From Iris pallida (lineage: Eukaryota > Streptophyta > Magnoliopsida > Asparagales > Iridaceae), in the NCBI GenBank assembly GCA_029216955.1, contig JANAVB010029819.1, forward strand, positions 30,228,204 through 30,292,203: a stretch of 64,000 nucleotides of DNA. Reading direction: 5' to 3'. The notes below the pieces were generated by a model. It was not told where the DNA came from. It made no database searches and saw only the letters and a list, made by a program, of their open reading frames with translations. Made by a program: the position numbers and the translations under genes. Positions 23,358 through 36,357 of this stretch are shown one piece after another (the first letter of the stretch is position 1; every line of letters begins with the position of its first letter).

Positions 23358-24477
23358 TTATATATAGTAAGGTTATGACTTACCAACAGCCGACATCCAT
23401 AATTACTCATGATTCAATATAAATATCATCGCTCAGGTGATTCTTACCAACAGCCGACATCCTTTCCTGTATTTGAGTAATAACTTACTCTAAATGCATA
23501 AGACATCATTAGCACTAGACCTACCTATATGAAGATCACTGGCGACACGCCATCTTGGACCATCTTACAGGTATAACGATACCCTTGCAGTGCAGGTAGC
23601 TAGCCCCACTGCAAGTCCCGTATACCGATGCCAGTACGTCGACATCAATCCTTGTCCCCCTAGGACGAACCGGGTCCGTGGTCGCGGATTACCGTTCTAG
23701 GAACTACCTTGTATATAAGTTGTCCATGACCATGCATTTATATGCAACTTATCTAAGAAGAAAACATATAATGCATGAAGAGGAAAACTAAGTAATAACC
23801 TATCATTCTCATTCGTATTGTCATCCAACCATCTATCCTTGAGAAACACTCACATTATCATCTGCCCAATCTAGGGTCTTAGTGAAATCTACATTCTACA
23901 TCGGCACAGGATAATAGAATGTGATTACTTAAGCCCGTCCTCACATCTTTGATACTGTACATCTTTTCAACCAACACAATGTACTCACCGCCCAATTCTT
24001 AGGACTTAGCATATGTTTAGCATACGTTCATTCGGACGTAATTCAAGCATACTCACTGCCCAGTTCCTGGGTCTTAACATCTGTGTTACCATCTATTCAT
24101 CGAGCTAAGGCTCGATATACTCACCGCCCAAGTATTTGGGACTTTTCTTCACCTGTCATGTATTTCATGGCAACATCGTACAAGCATACAATTCATCTAG
24201 CAATAATAGTTTACGTTCAGGTGATTATTTATCTTTCATTATTTTTCAAATTCCAAGCAAGGTGTTATTGAACAACTCAGTAAGAAACATATCATACTAT
24301 CCTTTATTTTAAGCGTAAAGCTAAAGGATCTTCGAAGGATTCAACACTACTCACTTTCATAGGATGATTTCCGCTACGATCGCAAAGCCTTCCAAGCGAT
24401 CCTTCACATATTCCCAAGTCCAACAAGGCTTCATTGAACTAACCATCCATCATAGGCATCTTGTGGGTCGAGGCACT
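23358..24477. other. Noncoding insert with a repeated ACTCACCGCCCA motif
   Basis: No gene. A 20-bp direct repeat CTTACCAACAGCCGACATCC occurs near 23381 and again about 64 bp later. Between 23870 and 24150 the phrase 'TACTCACCGCCCA' followed by 'TGGGACTT/TGGGTCTT' recurs about four times in degenerate form. Its reverse complement resembles the GGGTGGGGAGAATA block of the neighbouring Gypsy LTRs. The segment may therefore be LTR sequence in opposite orientation. An 8-bp inverted repeat TTGCAGTG/CACTGCAA lies near 23596-23626. Confidence 0.45.
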
Positions 24478-26388
24478 ACATATATGTTGCTATCATAATA
24501 AATATTATGCTTTATAGATAATTTAGTAATTAGGTTAAAGTATTTTTGGGACATAAATATATATAAAAAGAGAGAGAGAGGGGGAGAGAGAGAGAGAGAG
24601 GATAATTTTATATATGTAAACAAGTTGTAATGATACCACCATATATACTTATAAAATGGTTTATACCATATATTAGGATTCTACATGTTACTAAAATTTC
24701 CATTCATTGTATATACATATCTATATATGCATATATAATTTATTGATGGATAATGAGCAAACTTCCTCCGTCCGTTCCCAACCAGAAGGAATCTACAGAG
24801 CTAAGTTTTGGATATTTGAGAGTCCAAATTCTACCGATTCTTAAACCAATGATATCAAATCTTTCCCCATAGCACTCCTGATCTAATCCTCGCCAGAATT
24901 AGATCAAACTCTCACTTTAAATCTGGTTTTAAATCTATGATTAATAGGTTTAAAGTTGTGCGTATTTATATGGGTAGATTCGATAAAATTGGACCGACCA
25001 CCATAAGAACATCTCGTAAACTTCATTCAACCGCCATAGCTTCTTCGCCAACCCTGGGCGTGCAGCCTCGACTCATCCATGCTGCCGTGTGAACGCCAAA
25101 ATGCTACTATGTCTGCCGAAAAGCTTCCTGCAACTGAGCACTCTGTTTTCGATCCAAATAGTCGACAGTCAGGTACCAAACTTCCTACCCATTTGTCTCG
25201 ATAATTAATTGATTAAATTTTTACCTAGAAAACCCTATATATAGACTATACATCCCTCTGGAATTCGAAGTAAATAGATTGGAGTAATAAGGAGGAATCG
25301 ATCCAGAAAAATTGATTTAAATCCAAAGAAAAACTATTTAAATAAACAGTTTTTGGACCGAAACAACCCTGATTTGAAAGAGAGATTTTGAACCAAATAT
25401 TGAAAACATCAAAAATCTATTAGAAGAATATTTAAGACAACATATATGAGATCAAAACCCTTCTTATAGAATTATTTTTCATCTACTATACAGAAAGTTA
25501 TTTGATTTCAAAAAATTAAGAAAAACCCGTTTTTGAAAACTAAAATTTTTGGAAAAACTTTCCGATACGATGTGTGCCCCGCCAAACCGGGCGACATGGT
25601 TACAACCTATGAGCATCAAAAGATGCATATGGATGTTATCGACGTGTGGGATTTGACGAAACTCGTTTCGTTGTGTGTGTACGACGAAATCGAGCATATC
25701 GGTTGAGATATCCCGTATCGGCCCCTTTGGAAACTAGTCCATAACTTTATGCACGTTCGTCATCTTGAGACAAAACTTGCGCCAACAGGGCCACCGGAAT
25801 CTGAGAAGGTTGACCGAAACGCTATCTTGGCAGGCCCGCGACCCGATCCAACAGGCAAATTTGTGCACGGTCCACCGGAATCCAACTTTAGATATACGAT
25901 TGGGTTTGTATCGTCAAATCAGACCCATAGATATAGTTTTGATGACTTTAGAGATCGTAAGTACTGACACGCTTTTTGGTGCAAAGTGGGTCCAACTGCA
26001 GATATCGTTTTGACCCGAAATTATGATTTTGCTCCTGTGTCCAGAATTAGACTTTTGGGTAGGCATTTTGGACATTTTTTTATACCAAAAATGTTCGTGA
26101 TATTTATTTTGGCATCCGAGGAGGTTTGCGGACTTGACTTCTCATTGCTATTGATTATAACGATCTGAGTGACTTGACTTGCTTTTCTCTGTACACCACC
26201 TCTAGTCAAGATACCTTGCCATTATTGTCTTTTCACTTCAGCTCATATTATTGCATGCATTTATTTATTATTATTTATTTTTCTATAAAAACTGCTTCTT
26301 TGTCATATGTGATTGCAAATCATTGTTTAGTCGTAAATTTAATTTTCTTGTTTACTATATGCACATTTGACCTAGAAGAAACAAGTTA
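24478..26388 (+). repeat. Second, partial copy of the long Gypsy LTR
   Basis: Runs parallel to 17434-19651 in the same orientation, with the same GA tract, the same 'GATACGATGTG' and 'GACCTAGAAG' landmarks and the same end point. It lacks the large TA expansions, which explains most of the length difference (1.91 versus 2.22 kb). Both ends are truncated. Short frames inside are not genes. It is either the 3' LTR partner of 16682-20810 or an independent copy. Confidence 0.75.
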
Positions 26389-26559
26389 TGGTAAGGTGGG
26401 TCTAGTGCGTTTCCATATTTGGATATATAGAATATTAAGTCATAAATGCATTAATTTAATGCATGTGGACTGTTATTTAATTGTTAAAAGTCAATCAAAT
26501 ATATATCTAATTGATTTTGGCAACCTAAGTTTGGTCCCACTAAGTTGGTTAAGCTAGGG

Positions 26560-27060
26560 TTGGGTACAAACAATTATTCGAATTGAATTGAACACCGTAA
26601 AGACAATAAATGGGTCTCATGTTCCATTTAAAAATAAGTAATACATATAAACTCAATTGTGTGGCACACATTGTCATGTGTCTATCAGGCTCAAAATAAG
26701 TCAAAGCTATATATTGGTCGATTAGGTTGGATCTATGTCGAGTTTCAAAATTAAATTGGAAGTTGGGTCAAGGTTTATTGTAGATGGTCAAATTGCCTAA
26801 ATTGATCCGAATGTTGTGTAACAAAAATAGAATACAATGGAACATGTTTGAGTGGACATAATACATCAAAATGAAGATAAAGTTCTCTAGATCAAAACAT
26901 GTGAACTAGAGATTGTCATTTCTTGTGCTCCAAAAATCAAAGCTACGAAAAAGTATATATTATGATAAAAATAATAGTAGGAAAAATTATCTGTTAATAA
27001 CTATATTAAACCAAATAAAAAACTAACTAAAAATAACTCCAAAAAATTTGGGGGCTTACA
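26560..27060. repeat. Dispersed repeat R1, copy b
   Basis: Shares ordered blocks with 12700-13340 and 27340-27835: ACTCAATTGTGTGGCACA, 'AATACAATGGAACATG', 'ATGAAGAT.AA.T.CT' and 'TTGTGCTCCAAAAATCAA'. On the - strand it begins TGTAAGCCCCCAAATTT at about 27060, an LTR-like start. 27061-27339 holds nothing I recognise beyond G/T-rich sequence. Confidence 0.65.
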
Positions 27061-27339
27061 AAAGGTGGTGTGAGATGGTGGTAGTGGCGACTAGGATTTG
27101 ATGTGGCCGGTTTTGTGGAGGGGTGAGGCTGATCAGATTTGGGGGTATTTGGAGAGGTGCGGCTGGCCACGTTGTTATATATATAACGGTTTATGGCTAG
27201 ATGGGTTAGGATTTGGGTAAAGAAAGGTTTAGAAAAGTTTGGTTTGGTTTGGTTGCTCCAAATAAAAGATATACAAGATTGAATCTATAAGTGAATATTG
27301 AGTTTCCTAATTTGGAAAGTCAATGGTGGGTTGGATGAA

Positions 27340-27835
27340 ACCAATTATGGCTAAACTAATATATTATAGTATCCTATTATAGGTGCAACTAAGGCTAGTT
27401 GGAATAGTTTAAGGTCGGTATGATTTTTAGAATAGAAATTGACTCCGAAAGGCTAATTAATGGATCTTGTGTGCCATTTGAAAATAAGTAGCACCTGGAA
27501 ACTCGATTGAGTAGGACAACATTGGCATGTATAGTACGCTCAAAATATGTCAAAAGTATATATGGGGACGAAATGATTGAATCACGTTTGGGCCTCAAAT
27601 CAAAAGTGGAAAAATACATTGAGTTTTACGGTAAGGGCTAAAATGACTATTTTGACCCCAAAGTTGTGCATGAAATATGCAGTGTAAGGGAACAAGTTTG
27701 GGTAGGATATGATATATCAAAATGAAGGTGGACTCGTTTAGATTACGAATATGAGACTAGATTCAAGAAATTAATAATCATTGTGCTTCAAAAATCAATG
27801 CCACGGTGAAGTACTCCTATAGTCATAATTGATCA
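27340..27835. repeat. Dispersed repeat R1, copy c
   Basis: Third direct copy of R1, with 'AACTCGATTGAGTAGGACA', 'TTTTACGGTAAGGGCTA', 'ATGAAGGTGGACTCGT' and 'TTGTGCTTCAAAAATCAATG'. It is cut by the start of the Copia-2 LTR at 27836. Confidence 0.65.
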
Positions 27836-28779
27836 TGTTGGCCCATGTAGCCATGATCAACCTGATTTCGATAATTGACTTAAAACTCTGACTTTAATAG
27901 AAAAAGCAAGAAGACTTCAAAATGGCTACAGAAGATTGTACTTGATCATCAAGAAGACTTTTTCTACTTTATTCTATATTTTTTATTTCTTGAGTCTAGA
28001 TTACTATGTAAGTCGGGATCATTGGCATTTATAAGTTTATCCTGAATCAAAACAAACCTATCTTTTATCCCAAACAAAACCAACATCCAAAAGCCTACAT
28101 GAACCAAAAATTTCTTATAAACCACTTAGCCGAACTCGGTCCCTAGGATCACTCCTGGTCAGCAGCATTGCCTAGTCTTTTAGTTATCCAACATTCAAAA
28201 TTCGAATGTTTACCCTAAGCGAGTTCTGCCTGAACTATGGTTCAAAAACTACTATCAATAGAAAAGAATTTGACATTCTAATCACTTAATCCATTCTTTA
28301 TCTCCTCTATCTAGTCTAAGCCTTCCTATTACAAAGAGCTTTCAATCTTAACATTTCCAAGACAACTTCCATTCTTCTAAGTGCCGGTGGTTTCCGATTA
28401 TGAGTATTCAAGTTGTACAAGCTTGGAGTATAAAAGTTTTTTCCAGATGGTGTTGAAGTTTGATCATGGGCTTCGTACTAAAACACGACGGCGTTGAAGT
28501 TGGCGTGTTCTTCGGAGTAAAGCACGCGATGTAACCTTTATTTCAAATAGTAGATTAAACATCGAACAGGCGTACTCGAGACTCGACTAGTCCTCTCAGA
28601 GGGAAACCAGTATAAAATCTCGGTGTCTACGTATTGCTTTCTCGTCCCTATTTACTTACTGATTTACTTTGCTGCATATAAGTATTTGTTTATATCTGTC
28701 TTTAACTGCTTATTATTATTAGGGATATTACTTCCGCTACACTCTATTCACCCCCTCTAGAGGTGCCATCGATCCTACA
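27836..28779 (+). repeat. 5' LTR of Copia-2
   Basis: Begins TGTTGGCCCA and ends GATCCTACA, two bases before the primer site. At 944 bp it is the same length as the Copia-1 LTR. The terminal parts (CACCCCCTCTAGAG.TGCCA) and the GGGAAACCAG block are shared with Copia-1. Traces of the GAACTCGG palindrome lie near 28130. Confidence 0.85.
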
Positions 28780-28781
28780 GT

Positions 28782-28793
28782 TGGTGCCAGAGC
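28782..28793 (+). other. Primer binding site of Copia-2
   Basis: TGGTGCCAGAGC, a two-base variant of the Met-tRNA primer site TGGTATCAGAGC, at the same 2-bp distance from the LTR as in Copia-1. Confidence 0.8.
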
Positions 28794-28830
28794 GTATGTT
28801 TCTAAAAGTTGGATTAAAACTCCTTAAGAT

Positions 28831-30650
28831 ATGGCATCATTAGACACTAGTAATGGTGAAGGCCAGTCTACAAATAGGCTACCCCTATTTGATGGCACAA
28901 ACTATACGTATTGGAAAATGCGTATGAGCTTTTACCTCAAGTCACCTGATTTCGATTTATGGTCAATTGTCATTGACGGTTATAAGAAACCACTTTCTAT
29001 TGTTGTGGATAGGAACTTGGTAGAAAAAGTACGTGATAAGTATACTTATCATGAAAAAAAGCAAGCAAGTCTTGATACAAAAGCTACCAATGCTTTAATT
29101 TGTAAAGTAGATAGAACTGAGTCTAATAGAGTATCAACATGTCTCAGGTCTCACGAGATTTAAAAATTTCTTGAGGTAACTCATGTGGAAACTTCACAGG
29201 TGAAGGAGTCCAAAATCTCACGACTCACACAAGAATATGAGGCCTTCAAATTAAGCCTTCAAAATGAAGCCTAATAAGACTACTACCAATATGTTTTTTC
29301 GATTTCCAGGTATTGTTAACCCTCTATAATCCTTTAGAAAAGAATACAACATGCATAAAAAGATTCGAAAGGTACTTCGCGGGCTGACCAAGAACTGCAA
29401 TCCCAAGACAACGACCATTATTGAAGGGAATAATCTCACTACAATGACTCTTGAGACTCTTATGGGAAAGCTTATAACACATGATCTAGATCTTAAAGAT
29501 TTTGAAGAGCCAGCTCCAAAGGACTAGACTATAGCATTCAAAGTACACCATAAGACAGCCTCTGATAATGAGAGTGTGACCGATAGCTTAGACAACATGC
29601 AAATGGCCGTTATGACCTTATGATAAGAAACTTTAGAAGATTCCTGAAGTACGAGAAGACTAATAAGAAGAAGAAAGATTCCAGAGATGGTAAAGAACCA
29701 ATTTGCTACAGCTGTAAGAAGATAGGTCATATCAAGAAAGACTGTCGTGTTATAAGAAAAGGGAGCAAAAACGATCAATCAGGTAAAAGAAGATCTTCAA
29801 CAAGAAATTATGCAAATACCAGCATCTGGTGTGAAAGTGAAGCGAGTGACTCTGATGAAGAAGAAAGACCTCGCAATATAGCAAATCTATGCTTTATGGC
29901 TACGGATGCTAAGGTAATTTCAAATCATCTTTATAAAAAAATTTACTTTTGATGAATTATCTGATGCCTCAATGATCTACTAAAAGATCAAAAGTAGATG
30001 ATGGGTATGTACAAAAGTGCTAAGAAAGAGCTAAAAGCTGACCAATCTGAGTTCTCTAAGCAATCTCAAATACTAAAATATATTAGAGATAAAAACTCTT
30101 CTAGTAACATGGATAATATTTCTTCATTAAAGTTGAGATTACATGACACACTTGAGAAGCTTGATCAGAACACAAATCAAGAAAATGTAAAGCTCAATGA
30201 TCTCTATGAACTAGAAAAAAGAAGTATTATATTGCTGCTCAGAGAATAGATGCACTCTCGACCAAGTACAATGAAGCTTGTATTGTCTCTAAAAAGTTGG
30301 AGATTGAATTGGAAAAACAGGTTGTTAAGCCTGCAACTCAAGTGAAGACAAATCACAAGACTAAACACAAACACAACACGACCAACACTACTATGAGTCA
30401 TGCATTTATGTATAAATTTATACACAAGAAGTCACACACCTCTTCAAAAAACCGCATACATGATCTTCGAACTTCACCTAGCATAAACACTTCTGCTAAA
30501 TGTCATTATTGTGGTGTAAGAGGACATGTATCACATTAGTGCAAGATTAGGAAGCTAGTAGAGATGAATATATATGTTTGGGTTCCTAAAACTAACATAT
30601 TTGGACCATCAAGAAAGTGGGTACCAACGATTACATCTTCAACTTGTGTT
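28831..30650 (+). pseudogene. gag: Copia-2 gag, heavily broken
   Basis: The ATG at 28831 opens 110 codons containing LFDGTNYTYWKMRM, closely matching Copia-1 gag, and stops at TAA 29161-29163. A small duplication of GCCTTCAAA near 29247-29265 shifts the frame. The first zinc knuckle (CYSCKKIGHIKKDC) lies at about 29704-29745. The second (CHYCGVRGHVSH then a stop) is at about 30502-30540. The His-rich expansion of Copia-1 is absent between the knuckles, so that expansion is specific to the other copy. No functional protein is possible. Confidence 0.85.
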
Positions 30651-30654
30651 GTAG

Positions 30655-30739
30655 GTGGACCTTCCTCGTCCCACTAGAAGCAAATGGATTCTTGATAGTG
30701 GTTACTCCAGACATATGACAGATGATAATACTTTGTTTG
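30655..30739 (+). pseudogene. Copia-2 protease start, cut by a solo LTR
   Basis: The sequence reads SKWILDSGYSRHMTDDNTLF, the aspartic protease DSG motif with its usual context. It ends at the target duplication GTTTG (30735-30739) of the inserted LTR. The rest of pol resumes at 32428 after the second GTTTG. Confidence 0.85.
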
Positions 30740-32422
30740 TGTCACGACCCGCACCCACTTTTCAGGATGCGAGTGCGTGCACAAGCCAGCCTACACTAAA
30801 TATATATAATTTAATTTCCTATCTATTGTACTATACTTAACCATAGATTTATTACAATTAATTATATTCATAATATAAAACTTATGCTTAAGTTAAAGTT
30901 AAAGTGGATTGTACTATTAAAGTAAACTCTAGGGCTTGATTCATAATTTAGTTATTTCTAAGGATCTTAAGGGAAATATACCTTTCATTTATGAGAGAGT
31001 GCACAACAAGACTCTCTTATTCTACTTCTTTACGTGAACAGTGTCATATATGTTGGTGCATGCAAGGTTTGCTAAAGATTCTTTTCTCATTGCTTCTATA
31101 TTTCCTTACAGTTTCTTGTATCTCTTCTATATATATTACTTAAGTAACAGATAAATAGGTTAGAGTTTTACCAAGGAGCACAGTTAGGGAGCAAAAAGAT
31201 CATGACGAGGAAAGGAAGCTCATGGTGGCGAGGTGTCCTACGACAGGAGTTCACTGGGAGGCTGTTTGGGGTTAGTCTGTGGAGGCATCGGCTTCCCACT
31301 GGTCCATCAACGAGGTTCCTGCGGATATCATCTCGGTCTATCGGCACGACGGTTCGGCTACATATATGGCAGTTACGGCGAGGCATGGTCGGTGTAGAGG
31401 CCAACCAGCGGACGACAATAACGCCCACGACCAACACGGATGAGTCGACAATGTTGCTTGCTAGGGGGTTGAAGCATTGGATGTGGCATGAGGCGTTCAA
31501 CTGGGAACGACCGATCCGAAAATGCATAGGCCCATAACACTGCTATTTGGCGGTACTATGGCATAGGATGTTGGCGAGGCTTGGAGTCGTAATATGGCCA
31601 CACATGAGCATTCTAGAGGGTTACAACAACCAGCATCGACCATGAAGGTTGGTCGCAGAGGATGCCGACGCCGCTGGGAAGTATGGAGTACTGTTGACAT
31701 TGCGGGCAACTGAGTCGGTCTTCGGACATGTGTAATGGAAGAGTAAAGAGCGAGGTGCTGGGACTAGGCCGGACGGAAAGGGACACGTGTGGAAGTCCTC
31801 AGGCTTTCGGCATGGTGGCATCTGTCAATGGTCAGAAACTTTGTCATCAACGTGTGCGACGGCTCTGACTCACATAGATCTGCTCGACCCTTAAGCAGTA
31901 CACATCATCACCGACACAACCTCGGCCAAAGGTTACGAGGGCTGAGTGGAGGCGACTTCTTCCAATACGGTGTTAGAGTTTGGCGAAGGTAGTGTATTTA
32001 TACAACAACAGTGGGTTTGGGGTTTGCATGGGCTATAATGGGGTCTTGCTAATGTTTGGAGGAGTTGGGCTCGGGCTTGGGATTAAAATGAAAGGTTCCT
32101 TTAGGTTTGGGCTTAACGAATAACATGCTTAAGGCCCTAAACTAATAATTCTATATATATGTTATATCTATATATATAAGTGGCTCATTGGTCCAATTCA
32201 ACAAAGAACATTGTGCATTGTCAGTCCAAATATAAGATTATCAACGTATGTGGCTTATACCTAAACAATTAACCACCATTTTATATATATGGATTTTCCA
32301 ATACAAAATATATACATGATTTATGTAGGTTTTAAATCATCGATAATAATGTTAACATTTTTTTCCAAGATATTCCAAATAAATAAATAAATAAAATATT
32401 AAATGAAAACTAGGGGTTTACA
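30740..32422 (-). mobile_element. Solo Gypsy LTR inserted in Copia-2 pol
   Basis: 1683 bp. On the - strand it starts TGTAAACCCC and ends GGGTCGTGACA. It is flanked by GTTTG at 30735-30739 and 32423-32427, exactly between two adjoining pieces of Copia-2 pol. With one LTR, no internal region and an intact duplication, this is a solo LTR left by LTR-LTR recombination. A minus-strand TATA (TATAAATA) is at 31995-32002. The GC-rich 31200-31980 part makes several chance ORFs on both strands. Confidence 0.93.
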
Positions 32423-33560
32423 GTTTGCAACTCTATCGATGAATAAAGAAGGCTATGTCTCCTTTGGAAATAATTTAAAATGACATATAATTAGTAATGG
32501 CGACATAGGTACTCCTCCCTCTCCTATTATAAAAAATGTATGTTTAGTAACAGAATTAAAATATAACATGCTGAGTATTAGTCAGTTGACTGATCATGGT
32601 TATGGAATTAATTTTGTTAAGGATAAATATTTTATTTAGGATAAATCTTCGGGCACGATCCCTTTTGAGGGAATAAGAGAGGACAAAATATTTGTCTTAT
32701 ATCTGTCAAAAAGTACTAACAGTACAGGAAAGTGTCTATAAACCTCTCAAGATGAATGCTGGTATGGCATATGCGTCTTGGACATGCAAACATGGACACT
32801 AGTGCATGATTGTCTACAAAAAATTGGTAGGAGGCTTACCCGATATCACTTTAAAGAAAGATATAGTCTGTGCCAAGTGTGAAAAGAATAAGACATCCAG
32901 ATCATCTTTCAAATCAATAAACGTTGTAAGTACCTCTAGACCACTTCAACTATTACATATAGATTTATTTGGACAAAGTAGAGTCGCCAGTCTTGGCGGT
33001 AAGCTATATGCTTTCGTGATAGTTGATGACTATTTACAATACACTTGGGTCTACTTTCTTACAAATAAAAATGAGGTCTTTTTTAGAATTTTTGTCCTTT
33101 TGTAAAAAGGTACAAAATGAGAAAGGATTCATGATTAGTCATATTTTAAGTAACTATGGAGGAGAATTTGGTAACCACGATTTTAAAACATTTTGTGATT
33201 CACATGGTTTATCATATGAATTCTCTTACCCTAAAACTCCTCAACAGAATTGCATTATGGAGACAAAGAATAGATCTCTTAGTGATATGGCCAGAGTTAT
33301 GCTTAACCAACATAATCTTCCAAAGTATTTTTGGACTGAAGCTGTTTATACAGCATGCCATATTTTGAACATAGTTCTTATTATGCCTATTTCCAAAAAG
33401 ACTCCTTATGAATTATGGTTCAATAGAACTCCGAGTATCAGCTATTACAAAGTGTTTGGCTGCAGATATTTTATCTTAAATACTAAAGATAATTTAGGCA
33501 AATTTGACGAAAAAGCCAATGAAGGAATATTTCTTAGATACACGACAAAGAGCAAAGGAT
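32423..33560 (+). pseudogene. pol: Copia-2 integrase region
   Basis: Continues the frame after the solo LTR: MNKEGYVSFGNN, then the integrase zinc finger region (MRLGHANMDT near 32770, CAKC at 32871-32882). The integrase core follows: LLHIDLFGQS with its Asp near 32960, then an RSD-like site altered to LSNYGGEF (Asp changed to Asn) near 33150. The next block reads PQQNCIMETKNR near 33240-33270, where the Glu is retained. It stops abruptly at 33560 inside SKG, where a CACTA element begins. Several stops (for example near 32480 and 32637) and a frameshift near 33080 are present. Confidence 0.88.
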
Positions 33561-33574
33561 CACTACAAGAAAAA

Positions 33575-33924
33575 GACCCTATAATAACGTTTGATAATTT
33601 TATTACAACGGTTCATTTATAAACGTTACATAATTTCTGTAGCAACACATAATATGACGGGTATGAAGAGTTTTTGGCCTATTATAACGATTTATATCAT
33701 CAAGCGTTATATATTATTCACACATATGTAACGTTGTTACACGCAAACGTTATAAAAAGCGGTAAAAAAATTAGAGCGCCCGCTCGAATGCCCGCTCAAA
33801 CCCAACCCCCCTCCACCAAATCAAAATCCTTAGTTCCTTTTTCTTTTCCCCCTCTCTCTCCCCAATATTTTCCTTCTCATCTTCTCCTCTCCTCTTTTCC
33901 TCCTACCACAGCCCCGAAAACCCT
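33575..33924. other. Left subterminal region of CACTA-1
   Basis: Repeated ATAACG/AACGTT words up to about 33755 form the subterminal repeat zone. These are presumed transposase binding sites by analogy with other CACTA elements. A C-rich, CT-rich stretch follows (33780-33920) and resembles a 5' UTR or promoter. It continues after the LTR insertion at 51358 and may belong to captured gene sequence. Confidence 0.6.
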
Positions 33925-36357
33925 TATAATGCCCCGCTCCGCATGGTGCATTATGCTGAGTCGTTGACTCAAAGAGTTGCATTGACCCGATTACGTATCG
34001 ATGCGAATCGATACAAAGAGTTACGTTATCTCGAGAGATGCATCGAGTCGGATAGTTACATTGACCCGAGGAACGCATCGAGTAAGATCGATGCAAGTGT
34101 TAAGTTGGCCCGAGGGAAAGCAGTGAGTCGGTTCGAAGATTCTAAAAAATCGAATCGACGCAACGCAATTGACCGAATCGAATAAGTATTGATTTTAGTT
34201 GGTTTCGTGTGCAGGCTATACGTTTATTCTGATATATTAGACGTCAACATTTTGCCTTATTCAGAAAGGGGTCCGCGAAACCAATCGTCGCCTTGCGACG
34301 GACTGAGGCATTGGCACGGTAAGCCAAATCGAACGTATAATTCAATGAAGCACGAAGTGCTCGATTGGCTAAGTCAGGAGAGTTGGCCGTGCAACGAAGT
34401 TATGAAATCGAGCCGTATCAGCTCGACGAAACGACAAGGCATATCGACTCAAGGTGGGGGGACATTGACTTCTCTTTCCTACTCCTTCATGCCAAAGTAA
34501 AATATATATATCATTGTATGTTGAGTTAACCTATCGAGACCCCCGGCATGGCTCGATAGAGAGATAAACATAGCGCGTGTCGAACACTCGATAAATTTTT
34601 TGAAATAAATCGTACATCAAATATATGAGTCGCTATGGAACATTGAATATCGTAAAGACGAGCGCCTCGGAGCGTAAGCCATAAGAACATGGGATAACTG
34701 TATTGACGAGTGCCTCAGTGCATAAGTCATTCCGTGCCCCGGTACACGAGTTTGCATGCTAGAACATTGAAAGACTATATCGGTGCGAGTGCCTCAGTGC
34801 ACGAGCGATAGAACAATGAATACCCTATCGAGGCGTGCCTCAGTTACACGAGTCGGGAGGATGAAACATAAGTATAATGCGTTGAACACTAAGACGTAGA
34901 ACATTGAAATACGGCTTTGAGACGTGCATCGAACGCACGATGCAAGTAAAGGGCGAATAACTATATCAATGGGTGCGCAGTTGAGCGAGTCTATAAAAGT
35001 TAGCTTTGTTGAGAAGAGAACTGTTGTGGCATAGATGTGACATAACTGTCGATGCGGCATGGTGCCTTTGAAATATTTATGGCCTTCGGGGCATTCGTTG
35101 AGAACATTAGGGCGCTGCACCAATTAAAATAGAGATATGCCAACTTGTTTGGTTGTATGAAAGATAAGATGCGTTGCATGGTCAAATGGACTAAAGATAT
35201 GAAGAAGCTTGTGCACGGGCATCCCTTGAACGTGGTACGCCAGGGCGTTGGGACCGTTCGACCGAGGAGGGATATTGGATAAAGTTGGTATTATTGGTGC
35301 ACTTCATGTAGACGGTTAGCGACCTGTTATAGAATATGATAAACCACTTACCAAGTATTTCGGGGGTCATCTGATTGTTTGGGTTAGCAACCACACAGAG
35401 TGATCATCGTCTTACATATGTCATTTGAGAAAAATAAGTCCATTCTAGCCCGAAAAGCTAGTGACCTTCATATAGTTAAGGGCGATGAATTGGAAGTGCA
35501 AGATATACATATATCCTGCATGGATGGATATTGGGTCGAAAGTGCAAGGTACACTTATATCGTGCACATATAGATCCACATAGAGAGCACTTATAACATT
35601 ACAGGGAAAGCTGATAGGCGTATTCACCTTGCGTCGGTACAAGGGCGAGTACGTCAATTTTGGTAAGAAGTCATGAAACAAACACGAGATTGCTTGCCTA
35701 TTTACTTATGCGAATCGAATAACATGCTTGTCATGATAACATGCTTTACTGTCTTCGAATATGCCATGAACTGATCCTAAGGAGAACATAGAAAGAGAAC
35801 TAAATTGTATGTTTGCATGAATCATTACAATACTAAATATCAGTTGGTTAAGTGGGTCTTTGATCAGTACAGCGAGGACGAAAGTACTAATCCCCCACTA
35901 GTTTGCTAGCAGGTTCAGGGAATGGTCTGCTCACGGTGGAGCTTCGCTTGACTGCGTTGAGGCTTGGAATGCCGAAGCGTATTGAGGCATGCGACCGCGT
36001 CGACGCTCGAACATGCAACATGATTGATGCGGCCGAGATATAGAAGGCATGATGTATGGAACGGTGAAATCCTTTGTGGGCAAGAGAGAACTTGAGTATT
36101 TTAGCCAATCTGGCATATATTGTTAGGCAATTGAAAGCCTTTATAATCTTATTTTGAATATCGATAAAGAGAATTGTTTCGTATACTCTATTTTTCTTTC
36201 ATTGTTAATATCAAATCAAAGATAACCATTTGAGAACTTGTCATCTTGCCTTGTACGAGTGCAACTCCAGACTTGTACGGCATCACGCCCTAGCGAGGTC
36301 GATAATTCGGATAGATCGATGCGAGGACGAGCGATTTTTTGGGTCGGGGCATGATTA
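33925..36357 (+). repeat. 5' LTR of the LARD-like element
   Basis: About 2.43 kb, matching 39654-40293 plus 49567-51357. It contains a degenerate tandem array at about 34636-34870 with the phrases 'GAACATTGAA' and 'GAGTGCCTCAGTGCA.GAG'. Short frames within are not conserved genes. The end near 36357 is set by the spacing to the primer site. Confidence 0.9.

Noticed and set aside
31202..31992. Several ORFs of 60-119 codons on both strands
   Set aside because: They lie inside the GC-rich part of a solo LTR and show no motif; LTRs do not normally encode proteins.
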